From: Malachius bipustulatus
Taxonomy: Eukaryota > Arthropoda > Insecta > Coleoptera > Melyridae
Direction: 5' to 3'
Assembly: GCA_910589415.1 (NCBI GenBank)
Contig: OU342630.1
Span: 68,630,186-68,694,185, forward strand
DNA length: 64,000 nt
The notes beneath the pieces were generated by a model. That model was not told the origin of the DNA. It made no database searches and was given only the letters and a program-made list of their open reading frames with translations. A program made the position numbers and the translations under genes. This document shows, one piece after another, positions 48,202-60,109 of this stretch (position 1 is the stretch's first letter; each line of letters starts with the position of its first letter).

Positions 48202-48560
48202 CCCACTGGGCATAGAAATATTGCAGCAATGTTGCATTAACATTTCATAGCAAAGTGTAACGTTGCAAACACAGACGCAGTTAACTTCCTGCAATGTTGA
48301 TGCAATGCTCCTAACGGCCGTGCAGCAACGTTGCACTGCAATGTTTCAAATGCAAAGTACTAGCAAGGTTCAGAAAACTTCACAATAACATTTCAGTAAC
48401 GTTGCAACCACTTTATTGCAAGGTTAAAAATGTTATATACCAGCAAAGTTCAATAAATTACGCTTGTAATTTCCGGAACTTTGTCAGGAACATTACAGTA
48501 GCTTTGCAAATGAAAAGTGCAGTGAAATCGCAAAGCAACATTGCAACTAAATTTAGATGT
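48202..48560 (+). repeat. Left arm with degenerate GCAAYGTTGC repeats
   Basis: Motifs such as GCAGCAATGTTGCATTAACA, GTAACGTTGCAA, GCAGCAACGTTGCACTGCAA and AAGCAACATTGCAACT recur at irregular intervals through about 350 bases. They are partly palindromic themselves. The ORF at 48402-48584 is a by-product. Confidence 0.6.
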
Positions 48561-48910
48561 TCATTTTCTGGACAATTCAAATGAAATTAACGGCCCACGT
48601 TCACACTAAAATTGATTGTAATTTTCACTGATACTTCAAAGGGAAGTTTCAAAGTCTATTCAGTTGTAATATACAAATGAAACTAGCGTTTCAAGTGCAC
48701 AGCAATAGAGTGGAAAAACTGTTTCAAAATTTAAATCTGCACTTATTTCAAAAGTTGTCATAAGCTTATTATAAGTATTTGTTAACAACATGATTTTTAT
48801 ATGAACGAATAAATTAATTTTGTCAGTTAATATTTGCAAAAAAAAAAAACGCAACAGAGGTATTTTTTTAAATTTTATTTTTGTTATAAAGTAACATTTT
48901 TAAACAGGCT

Positions 48911-49526
48911 GTTCCTTTTGGCTCAGTAATGACGATATTGTCTGTTTTTTAATAGGATATCCTGTATATTGTTGCATTTTCATATTTCTTAAGAAAATCC
49001 AGTAAGATTAGTTTTGACAGTTGCAGTTTAAATTGAGTATTTTATGAGTTATAAATAGGTGAAAATCGCAATTTTCCAACTTTAAAGCAGTACCTACATC
49101 GTAAACGGCTGCAAATATCGGAAAACGGCTTACATGTCCCTATCTTAACTTTTTACATGGTTTCCTGCGATGTAGATGAAATTTTTGTACAGGGTGATAA
49201 AAAAAAATGATAATTTTCATCACCTTGTACCTATAGAAATTCAAACTACCTAATAAAATATTGCATGAAAAGTTAAGATAGGTGCACGTAAGTTGTTTTC
49301 CGATATTGGGAGCGGTTTCCGATGTACCCACTGCTTTAAAGTTGGAAAATTGTGATTTTCACTTGCTTATACATAACTCATAACGTACCTACTCAGTTTA
49401 GACAGAAATTTATTGTAAACACCATTACCTACTGGATTTTCTCAGAAAATATGAAATTACAATAATATACAACGGTGTCCTATTACGAAAAATATTTACA
49501 ATGTCGTCATTACTGAGCCACGGAAC
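48911..49526. mobile_element. Foldback element, family shared with 40509-41150 (copy 2)
   Basis: Ends GTTCCTTTTGGCTCAGTAAT and CATTACTGAGCCACGGAAC are inverse. The inner arms carry GTTATAAATAGGTGAAAATC-like and TTAAGATAGGTGCACGTAAG-like text matching copy 1. An inner GTACAGGGTGATAAA / TTCATCACCTTGTAC pair marks the centre. The minus-strand ORF 49331-49140 lies in an arm and is not a gene. Confidence 0.65.
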
Positions 49527-52500
49527 AATAGAACATCAATTAATTTAAAAAAATTACATTTTTCAAAAAATAATGAAGATAATTAAATATATTTCAATAA
49601 CAAATTACAGTAACTAATAATAAGACTATTATAAACAAATAAAATTCACTTTGTATTTCAAGAATTTATAAAATATAAAATATAATAAAAAATATATACA
49701 GGGTGAGAAATAAACAAAATAATAACTTAAAAACAAAAATAGTGTAAGTACTTACACCCATAATACTTATAAAGATTGAACCTAATAAAAAAATTGATAT
49801 CTTATTTAAAAACAAAATTTAAAAAGTTTTCTTATAAAATGGGAAAACCTATAACATAAGTAAACTTTGAATAGGACCCAATTAAATTACATTAAATTAA
49901 ACTACTTAATTAAATAAAAACTTAAGAAAAACCTTTACTAAACTGCATGAGTTTTACTACACCGGTGCCATAAATAGTCTACATGTATACCTATATTTAT
50001 AAATAAATTGATCAAATTATTTAATGATAAAATATAAACGTAGGTTAATTAATCGGGATAGCAGTCGATAAGGAAAAGGATACCTACTCTTTTTTCTAAA
50101 AACCCAAGTTTTCCAAATTTATTTCAGTTCTTCTTCAGAGGTAAGAAAGTGAGGTCTATAATGGTTTGTTAATAATAATGTTGGATATTTTTTGAATAAA
50201 TGTTAACAACAGGTATTTCATTTTCTCTGTTTTATCGACTGCTATCCCAATTAATTAATCTACGTTTATACATAAATATTACACCTAAATAAAATTCAAT
50301 AAATTTTATTGTCTGAACATAATTCCAAATTAATAGGTACTTATCATATTTAAAAACAAAATCAAAAAACGTTCTCTTTTAAAAAAGGTAAATCTAAACA
50401 AAATAATCCTTAAATTGGATCGAATAAAATTGGATTGGATTAAAAAAGTTTGGTAAATGCAACAACAAAATGAAATCTAAAAAATGGAATATTAAGTTTA
50501 TGATTAGATATAATCAAAATCACCGCCATAAAGAGGTCATCGAAAGTGTTAATTGATGCCCTCTTAAATGTCCTGTCTTCGCATGCTGAAACCAGCATAT
50601 GGTGTGTCTCTCGAAGCTCTCATCCGTGATTGGGAATGATAGGTATCCTTACTGCACCTGGCACCTGGAATGATTGAAAAATATTTATGTAATCTCAAAG
50701 TCTAGGGTTCTTTCAAATGTATGAGCCTAAGAATCAAAGAATCCAATAAGGATCCACAAAAGTGAAAGCAGAAAATCTTAATTATCAAAACTAGTTAACA
50801 ATATTTTGACTAGTAGGTATAATAGGTACCTACCCATCCCCAGATGGGTTCAAGAGTTCATCTATCATACTTTTATTTTACTTGTGAAATCACTGAGCGT
50901 AAGTAGCGGTCTATAAATCAAAGAGTAAGTCGTGGATAAAATTTTCACTATTTACATTTATGGGAGATTTTTAGAAATTATATGGAAAAATAGTTTTCTA
51001 ATTCCTCTGCCTTTAGGTATACTATATAATGTAAGTATAGGTAAAATACTATATATGCTTGCTATTTTTATATGTACTACCTACTTACTTACGTATTATT
51101 TATGTAAAACCTATAGATAGGGATGTGGCGAATATTCGCAAAAGTTCGGTATTCGGCAAGTAAATATTGGGAGACGCCTAACTTTGATTATTTTTTGCTT
51201 TCATTGTTATTCATCGTTGTTCCGATCTTTTTCAGAATATGTATTGCTTTTGCGAAAACCTCTACAGAATATTCATATCGATTTACAAATTATATACTTA
51301 ACAGAAAATACTGAGCTTATTTATAAAAATGTTAAAAATGAAGAAGGTATGGAATATCCGAATAAAATTCTGCCGATTTCAGAGAATCCCCGATAAAAAC
51401 AAACTGAAATAATTTGAAGTCATTCATCAGAAATTCTAGTAAACATATGGTGCGTGTCACTGTTATAGGGGCCACAAATATTCGTCAGAGTTCAAACAAT
51501 CCAAACCCAAACATTCCAAACTAGGAACAAAGAGCCAAATAGCGGCTTTGAACTTGAAATTCAAGGGACAAACTGGTTTTCTTTCAGAGTAAAAATTAAC
51601 TATTTAATCCAGGATTGTGCTGAAATGAAATTGGTGAAGTCCTGCTACAAGAAACTGACTCACCCTGTTTGTTTCTTTTGTAAGTATCTATATAAGGTGT
51701 AGGTTTATTATCCAATGCTTCAAAATTAACATCAATTTATTAACATCAAAAATTCATTCAATTTTTTGAGGTGAAAGTAGAAAAATTGATACCCTATGTG
51801 TGTGTAAATTCATTGGCACTGACTGCAGTTTTTAGATGAGCAAACAAATGTTAATTTTTTTGTGGCTTTTAGTAATGGCGGCTTCCTACGACGAAGGGAC
51901 CCATCAATTCATTGGCCACAAGTCACAAGCTGTGACTCACCAAAAGTACCACCAAGTGAAAAGCCGTCTCAAGAATTTAATTGAAATTCAGATAAATTCG
52001 AAACAGTGTTGCCAAGTTTATTTCATTCGATTGTAATGCAAAAAAAAAACTACAAGGTCAACTTCGTTTCACATTTTCCCATATAATATGTCGATATACC
52101 GGAGGCCCTAGATATTATTTAAAGAAATCAAACTTTTTTACAATTTTTAGACTAGACCCTTCTGATTAAATTACACAATTTTAAGATTATTATTACTTAC
52201 TCTTGATTATTTCCATAATTTCCAGGTTATTAACCGTAATATTTCCAATTTCCAATCCAAAAATTGGCCAACATAGTTAGTGAGACATTTCTCCATGCAC
52301 CTGTAAACACCGGCTTTTTCATTTGATCCACTTGCAAATCTCACGAGATTGTGCTGAAATTAAATATATTTTTTGTATTAATATAAAAATGCAGACTGAT
52401 TAGGTACATACGTTATAAAAAAATGTTCTTTCAAAAATTAAAACTTATTAGCAGACTGCTTTTATACAGGTGTGTTTTTGCAGTACATTCTACAATCACT

Positions 52501-53031
52501 GACAATATTTTTTTGTTTAATATGGCGCCACAATTATCCATTATCTGCCTTAAGAGAGTAGACATGTTTTCTGATTCTAACTGCCGTTGATTTTACTGAG
52601 TAAATATCGATGAATGGAATCGCAGTTCGATGAAAAACTTTCTTGCGCATCAATCGCGTAGGTAAATAGTGAGTGTATTTTTATCTGATTCAGTTATAAT
52701 ATAGGTATTTTCACTGCTTTTCGAATTAGATTTCTGAAATATTAGTGTACCTACTTAGTTGTTTAGGTAGGTACCTGTGAAAATTTCAGTTCAATTCCTT
52801 TGAAAACGGGCTATAAGATGGATATAGAAATTTAGTAATTTTACTCCTTTTCCTATGCACGCCACTGGCTAACTAATTAAAAAAAAAAGTAAAATTTTAA
52901 TTGTAAGCGTCATAAAAATTTTGAAAATCTACCCCATTTTTATTTTTTATTATTTATTTCTTGAAATTCTTGAAGGTAAAAGATTATTTAGGTAGTACAG
53001 CTGGTATTTTTCAGATCAATTTCTTTAAAAA
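49527..53031. other. AT-rich stretch with one small MITE
   Basis: An inverted pair, AAACGTAGGTTAATTAATCG then GGATAGCAGTCGATAA, and its inverse TTATCGACTGCTATCCCAAT then TAATTAATCTACGTTT, bounds a MITE of about 240 bases (about 50037-50273). The lone Tc1-like end TATACAGGGTGAGAAATAAA occurs at about 49695. ORFs at 50932-51396 and 51836-52036 are unrecognised. No gene seen. Confidence 0.4.
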
Positions 53032-54036
53032 TGAATGTCAATATTTAAGGGGGTGATTTTTCGGTCCATTTTAAGAAGAAAACTTCATAAGAACGTATGT
53101 CCTAAAAGTCTTAACTTTTGAGATACAGGGTGTTAAAGTTTTTAAAAATAAATATTTTTTTCATAATATCTGTAATACCGCTCTGGATATTTTAATGAAA
53201 TTTAATAGACAGAGGTATTACTCATCAAGAGGCATTTTCTCATGTACCACATTTCGTTTTATCTCCACTAGTGACATCCCATACAGCACACCCAATAACG
53301 ATTACGGTGTGTTTGCATTGTGACAATGTATCTAGAAGCAGACACAAGGTGACACAATTTTACGATGTAAATGTGCTACGTTTACACACCTTAGGTACAT
53401 AGGTATGCACAAAGGTTAAACGTCCGCCTCACAATGTAGTCACAGTATTCCATTTATATATACACAAAGTAAGTGATCTACAATGTGTCATCGTATGCTA
53501 CCAGTGATTGTGTATTATACTTGCTCTGCATACACATTGTATTTGTCCTATTAATTTTGAATGTAAATGTACTATACCGTGTATATGTAGCACTTTCGTC
53601 CCGTGTATACACACTCTACATAAAACTATACTTTTCATGAACTAGGGTACTTCAGGGAGATAAAAGTTTTGCAGCCTGACTTTTCGTATTCGTATTTTAC
53701 CAATGAATTTATTGGTTGTTACCTATTATCTTTGTTATTTTGGGAACGAAAGGTCGGACTGCGAAACTTTTATTTTCCAGAAGTATCTAGCTAGCTCAAG
53801 AAAGGTAGTTTTAAAATTGTTCCATTTTTCCTTCCATATATCTTATGTCGTTAATGTCTTTATGGAAGTTCTGTATTTCACTCTATAGGTACCTATATAG
53901 TTACACTATTATAAAACATTATTATTTATGCAAATAAAAACAGAAGTAGGAATAAAACACTGGAATATTACAAAACTTTTATAAAAATATCAAAATCTGT
54001 CAAAAACAACATAGTTAAAATGCAAAAATATAGGTA

Positions 54037-54116
54037 TTATACATCGGCAGTCTTTGCGGCAGCCCTCTTCTCAGCCATTCTCCTCTTTTTTTCTAATTTT
54101 CCCCGATCGTCACCGC
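54037..54116 (-). CDS. Candidate small terminal exon inside the nested element
   Basis: A TATTTACAG acceptor precedes an 80-nt minus-strand frame (phase 1): GDDRGKLEKKRRMAEKRAAA then KTADV and a stop. The strongly basic composition looks like the tail of a nuclear protein. Just upstream, another short frame reads NFVYTPRKSNSTVHN, then MYKQSASDSVSDDL and a stop. A possible first exon ends ATGAG at a GTAAGT donor near 54627, but its phase does not join directly to this exon. A remnant of an element-encoded or captured gene is possible. Confidence 0.3.
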
Positions 54117-54797
54117 CTGTAAATACAAAATATTTCAGTGTTGAGGGACGAGAATTTTCATTAATTTTCTGCAATTTAAGCAATAATAAAAAGTCCGGAT
54201 TTATGTTATAAATCATCAGAAACACTATCACTTGCAGATTGTTTATACATATTATGCACAGTGCTATTACTTTTACGTGGTGTATACACAAAATTTAATA
54301 GCTATATAGGCTCTTCATATGCCTGAAATTTTGTTGGAAAAATGTATGGAAGTCGTTAAATTTAAAATTTCTAACAATCCAAAATCCAATACAATTAAGG
54401 TACATAAAACTTATAGGTAATAATCCAACGCGTATCTATGGATGTATGAACGGTAAATCACAATATTCTAATAACGAATGTTTATACAACGTAAAGATCG
54501 TTTCATCAAAATGTTATTAATTTTAGGTACAAAAAGCATACAATAATATTAAACATTAAACGTTTCAACATCAATAATAATAATCCTATATAGGAGTAAT
54601 AACGTATTTAAAAACCTTTACTTACCTCATAAAATCCTTTTCAAGCTGCACACTCACACAGAGAACACTTCCGAGCTTCGAAATGAAATTAAAATGGCTG
54701 CTGGCACTGCTTTGCTTTACCACTCTTTTATAGAAATGCGTGAACACATGGTCGGTGTGCATACGATGACTCTTATGCGCGCGCATGTTTGAGCACC

Positions 54798-55027
54798 AAT
54801 GTAGACACAACAATACACAACTATGGAGTGTATATATTGTTTTTTGTATTATGTGTAAATGTCGCACGTTTACAGGGTGTGTGCAGTAGACACAAGATAC
54901 ACAGTCAGTATGCATACACCAATCTGCTCGAATGTAGACACAACGAAACACAAATAAGGAGTGTATATATGGTGCTTTGTATTATGTGTATACGACGCAT
55001 TTTTACATGGTGCGTACAGTAGGCACA
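54798..55027 (+). repeat. Two diverged copies of a 133-bp unit in the nested element
   Basis: AATGTAGACACAACAATACA at 54798 and AATGTAGACACAACGAAACA at 54931 start two units, each continuing with GGAGTGTATATA, TTTGTATTATGTGTA and CAGTAG(A/G)CACAA in the same order. The period is 133 bases. The ORFs 54622-54951 and 54789-55022 across this block are by-products. Confidence 0.65.
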
Positions 55028-55825
55028 AATAATATTTAAAGCATCACAGATACATATGACTTATACGTTGTGGGTATCATGTACGGACGTCAAATTTCAT
55101 CATTTAAATAGTTATTTTTTACGTCATATAAAAATGTTTTGAATCTTAATTGCATACAGTATACAATGATTAGACACTGTATCACATAATTATATCGATA
55201 TAAAAATTGGTGTATCTCATTTGTGTATGTCATTACTAGATAAATAATTCGATCCACATTAACGTCTTTTGTTCCTCAAGTGTTTATCTTGTAGAGACGT
55301 AATTTTATTTGGACGTGCTGTATGGGATGTTGCAGAATTTTACCTATGCATATTTTTATATTTTTTATTGTCATTTAACGACAATCTTGTGACCCTGTAG
55401 AGAAACAGATTTATTTTTTTAGTCGAAAACCGTGCATCGGCCTGAAAAAAAAAGTATTCAAATTTGCTTGGAAATAAATGAGGATTCCAATAATGATTTC
55501 TATTTGAACAGAAATCAGTGGCGTACCATCAATGTCTGCCAAAATATACAGGTAAAATTCTGCACAATCGTGCACCACCGTCACTAATGGAAATAAAATG
55601 AAACGTGGTACATGAAAAAATGCCCCTTGAATGATTGAAATTTCATTAAAATATCCAGAGCGGTTTTACAGATATTACGAAAAAATTATTTATTTTAATG
55701 AAACCTTACCACCCTGTATCTAAAAAGTTAAGACTCTTAGGACATACATTCTTATAAAGTTTTCTTCTTAAAATGGGCCCAAAAATCACCCCCTTAAATA
55801 TTGACATTCAATTACATAACACCTG

Positions 55826-58357
55826 TACAAATTAAATTAAAAAATTGACCTGTTTGTTTATTTTTCAAAAAAAAAAAAACAGTACTTTCCGTTTTGCGGA
55901 ATTTATTTCTTACTTAATGACGTGCTTATTCTTTTAAACGCTTGTAATATCTAAACAAAAACGAGAATTGGACCCATGTGTATTAATAAAAATATGTTTA
56001 AAATCAAGTCAGCTATCGGCTGCCAAAGTTTGTCATAGAGCTTGTAGAACACTCTGTATAGCAAGTAAGATTGAATAAGGTATATTATAGGTATAGGAAA
56101 AATCATGAGAGACTGCAATAGATACTTATATGGGTTCTTAATTATACTTACATGTTATGACACAAAAACAGCAGTCTTACATGATTTCAGTTGGTTTAAG
56201 ACAAACATACGGGCAGACATTCGATCTTTTGGAAATACAGTTGATAAACAATTATTATTGTTTTATGTACCTTATATAGGTAGGTACAATTATTGCGGCC
56301 ACCCAAATGCGTGAAAGCATTTTTGTTGTCATTGAAATTTCCGGGAAATTTTATCATAGTAAGTCAGACTTTAATTGTTCAGTTGCGTGAATAAATAAAA
56401 ATATTTGAAATATCTATTTTTTCTTTAACAATAGAATATTTTTTGACATCGATCCTGGCGTTAATGGTTTAAAGTAAAAATTACCTACACAATTAAATTT
56501 TGCCGCTCACATTTGGATGGTCGCGACTTACACATAGTATTATTTTTTAGCATTAACTTACCTTATCCTAGGTACTTTATTGTCTGTTGTCTGCTATTAT
56601 TCCACTGCAAAAGTAGGTACAAAATATACTATCACAACACAACACACAACACAGAGAAAAGAAACCAATAATGTAGGTACTTTTGGATTTGGATAAAACA
56701 ACAGAGTAGTTTTATTTTATTTCCTTTGTCACTGCTGCTCATTGCATTCAGAATTCCAGAGCACACAGCACTCGCGCTTGCTGACTTTGACTTGCTGTAT
56801 TATTATTGGATCGGATTTCGGATTGGATTTGGTGGTGTTCGGTTTTTCGAACCAAACCAAACAACCCCACTCCATTCTATCCATCTATCTATTAAAGAAT
56901 AAGAATAAGATAAGAATAAAGAATACAATAGTATCTTTCTTTTCTTCAGCACTTTACCGTTAAGGGATGGGACTACCTAATCGGGTCGTGGCGTGGCTCG
57001 AATCTTAGCAGCGTTGGCAAATGTTGTCGCTTTAAAAACGACTTTGTAAAATATAAAAAAGAAAAAAGACTTTTCATGCGGGGCTAAATATCATTAATGC
57101 CCGACTGCACCTTAGACATTTTTAAATCCCGACTTAGCTAAAGTCGCGATTAGTTTTGATGAACGTATCTTAACAACAAATATGTTAATTCAGGTGTCCC
57201 TGAAATGTCTTTACAGCTTACTACCAAATGTTCCTCGGAAGAAACCAAGTCGATTTAAAGTCAACTTATTTTCTTCTTCTGATAGCGATTTTGATTAAAT
57301 TTCGTATGATGTTATGGTTTTGTGGGGCAAAATAAAGTGCAATACCAAAATTATACATGACGTTATTTATTGGCGTAGATGTAAATGAGTTTTTTAGGTT
57401 TCACACTCTTTGAACATCTTAATACGCAATGAAATTAAACATTTTCAAATACCGAGCGTAGATTATAATCGACTCATTTTCCAAAAAAATGAACTCTTGA
57501 TAAAAGTCGCCTATCGTTTAGGAGATAGTCGCATTTGAATGTTGATTTTTATAGAAAGTTTCTTAATTTGGTATTTAAAAAATTTTCAAAGCCGACTAGA
57601 TCCCAGAGTATTTCATAGCCAACTTTTTTTTCTTATGGCCGCCATATTGTTTTTTCGTGTCATTCGTTATCAAAGAAACAAGGAAAGCAAAAAAGTAATT
57701 CAAAAATATTTTTTGCTTCTTTTTCGAATTTTGGATATGTATTTCTGCTATTTTATGTGTTTCCTAAAATTTTTGTAAAAACTTTAGTTCAATTCCTTTA
57801 AAATTTCTGTGCCATAAAATGGATATATAGAAATTATTTATTAAATTTGCCCTTTTTCCTACATCTGCCACTAACCGCAATTAATAACAAATACGCATTT
57901 TTTTCACCGAAGTATCCTGCCTGTTCTATAATTATTTGATTTTATGTTTTCTTATCTTATGTCTTCTTGTAATTGTTATATTTTTCTTCGTATATCGTAT
58001 GAGCAGGTTAATTTTGTAAATCCATTTTTATGGTCTACGCGCGTGTCAGGATCGTATTTGATGGTTTGGTGCGATTTCCATAACACAACTAAAAACCTGT
58101 TATTTGTCGTATTTGTGTCAAATTAACAGCACTTTTTGTCAACTAAAATTGAGAAGGCGATTCAAATTAAACATCAAGTTGGTACACGAGAAGAAATTGT
58201 TAATTAACCCAACAATTCCTATAACGATTCCAATAACTTTAAATTACGAGCAGTTGCAAAAAATGTTTCTAAGTGAAGTTTGTTGTTGAATGTTTTGCTG
58301 ATGTTCCTTTGAGTAATTAATATTACCTATGAATATTGATAAAAATAATTTTGGTCA
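55826..58357. other. Repeat-derived AT-rich DNA, no recognised gene
   Basis: A stretch at about 57000-57640 repeats GTCGC(G/T)A and GACTT motifs (TTAAAAACGACTTTG, GCTAAAGTCGCGATTAG, AAAAGTCGCCTATCG), suggesting an old element. (CACAACA)-type repeats occur at 56634-56655. ORFs at 56105-56314, 56742-56963, 57539-57778 and 57944-58289 have no recognised domain. Confidence 0.35.
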
Positions 58358-58359
58358 TT

Positions 58360-58926
58360 ATATACATCCGCGGCTCCTACAGTTTCACTATGGAACTTAT
58401 AGGGGTGGAGAACATATCTATAGTAACACCAGGAAGGTATTCATTTGCTGGGCAAATGAAAGGGAAAGCCACAAAACGGTGTAAAAAAATGGTTTTGAGA
58501 GTGCGGAGGGAGTGCGGTCCTGACAAGAGGCACCGATTAGATGCCGCGATCCCGGATAAAACCACTTCACCATAATTGCCAAGTATTCTATTCTGTGTTA
58601 CAGGCTCACAGAGGCGGACTGAGCGATATATCCGCTTTCATTACGTGTCCAGTCCGCACAGGGATTGATGCAATGATTTTCGGATTCTAAATTCAAAATT
58701 AATGCAAAATTCAAAATAAAAATCGTGGTACTGTTATTTTCGAAGATTTTCCTTGCCCTGAAAGTGAAAAAAAAAATAGAAATTCGACCGTAGTGCCAAA
58801 GAGGCCCTAGTTGTGACCTTAATATTAGTTTGCCATGGCTGTTTTTACTTTCTTACCCACCCAGCACCCCTATATCGCTCCTCGGTCCCGAAAAAATTGA
58901 TGAAACTTAGGAGCCGCGGATGTATA
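58360..58926. mobile_element. MITE with CATCCGCGGCTCCTA terminal inverted repeats
   Basis: The left TATACATCCGCGGCTCCTAC followed by AGTTTCA, and the right TGAAACTTAGGAGCCGCGGA followed by TGTATA, are inverse over about 25 bases. TA on both flanks is a plausible target duplication. The interior of about 520 bases is GC-richer than the surroundings and has a GAGGCGGACTGAG / CAGTCCGC pair. The overlapping ORFs (58336-58575, 58565-58377) show no domain. Confidence 0.7.
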
Positions 58927-60109
58927 CAATTACCATACTTTTTATAAGGAAAAATAAATAAATGAATGTATAAAAAATTGAGTCCCCTAAAATTTTGAAA
59001 AAAAATTTTGAATAATCAAGTAATGAATCAATTACGAGATCAAAAAGTGTTTTTTTTTTTGTAATGAAGTGTTTTTTCTAATTCAAGTAATTATCGTAGA
59101 AAAATTATGTACCTACGCAACAGTGTGCATAAAGTTGTCTTTCTTCACTTTCGGAATTGCGACGCACTGCCTCGGTCAAACTTCCACTTCCAGTAATGAA
59201 AAACCACTTTATGCACTTGTTACACAAAATTATATTATTTACGTTTTCAGGCATTTTCTGCTATCGCAATAATTATTACATATGTATTTCCGTGTCAAGT
59301 ACTTCGAAGTTATCTTTGTTCTAAAAAAATATAGTTACGATGATATTTGACAACACTGTAACGATATTCCATACTATGCCCACCAACTTAGGATTCAAAG
59401 GAATGAAAAATATTAAAACGAAAAAGCTGTAAATATAGACAATAAATAAGAAAGATGTGAAGGGAATGAATCACCATCAATAGGTCCCGATGCTACGTTA
59501 CCCAAACATGCATTCCTATCCTGTTAAAGAACATAAATGCATAATATCTAGGTCAACCACCGGATCCCGAATTGTTTATTCTTCTATGTCGATGATAATA
59601 AATTACCGAAAGAAAGAATTGTTGTAGGTAGGTACCTACTTAATTATGTACCTATTACCTACTAAAAAGGCAAACCAAACGAGTGAAAACATTGAAACGA
59701 CCTGATAAAAATTAAAATCTAGGTAGGTATAGGCGGGTATATTCTTTACCTATAATTACATATTCTACCTATCATATAACGAAACCCAGTCACAGGTGCA
59801 GGTAAACTGACGTGTCAACCATAATGCACTAGGTATCATTTCCGCCGCGAAGAATTAAATTTTCCAAAATTCGCATTTAAGTAGTCTTTTTTTCAAGACA
59901 TTATTAGAAAACTCCTAAATTTTATAGGTAGGTATGCTAATAGATTATAAATTCAGCAGATAGCTATTGTAATAGGTAAAAAAAAATATGTTGGTAGGTA
60001 TAGGCGGTAAAGTAGGTACATATACCTATCTAGTACACTTTTAAAATAGTTTTTAAAATTAACTTACATTGTATTTTCAAAACTAACATTGATGGAAAGT
60101 TTCATTCGT
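58927..60109. other. AT-rich stretch dense in GGTAGGTACC motifs
   Basis: TAGGTAGGTACCTACTTA and related text recurs at about 59625-59665, 59720-59740, 59925-59935 and 59990-60030. No gene or RNA seen; the ORF at 59069-59272 is unrecognised. Confidence 0.4.

Larger units (their letters stand above)
53278..55326. mobile_element. 2,049-bp element with CCCATACAGCAC inverted ends, nested in a foldback
   Basis: Left end CCCATACAGCACACCCAATA and right end GGACGTGCTGTATGGG give a 12-base terminal inverse. Comparison with the uninterrupted foldback at 46218-46995 places the insertion within GTGAC-AT-(C/G)TTGCAG, with AT on both sides. The subterminal DNA is packed with ACACAAT, TGTGTACAC and TACACA motifs, resembling the design of the larger GCAAYGTTGC-armed element, whose ends also start CCCA. 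No full transposase is present; small minus-strand ORFs include possible exon remnants. Superfamily not identified. Confidence 0.7.
53032..55825. mobile_element. Foldback element, CAGGGTGTT family copy 2, interrupted by a 2-kb insertion
   Basis: The outer parts 53032-53277 and 55327-55825 match the element at 46218-46995 arm for arm (AAGGGGGTGATTTTTCGG, CATAAGAACGTATGTCCTAA, and on the right TAAATATTGACATTCAATTA, then CATAACACCTG). The left CAGGGTG end is lost. Removing 53278-55326 restores a continuous arm like that of copy 1. Confidence 0.8.

Noticed and set aside
54622..54951. 109-codon Cys/His-rich ORF
   Set aside because: It spans the ACACA-type repeats and the 133-bp unit of the nested element; Cys/His come from TGT and CAC repeats, not from a zinc finger.
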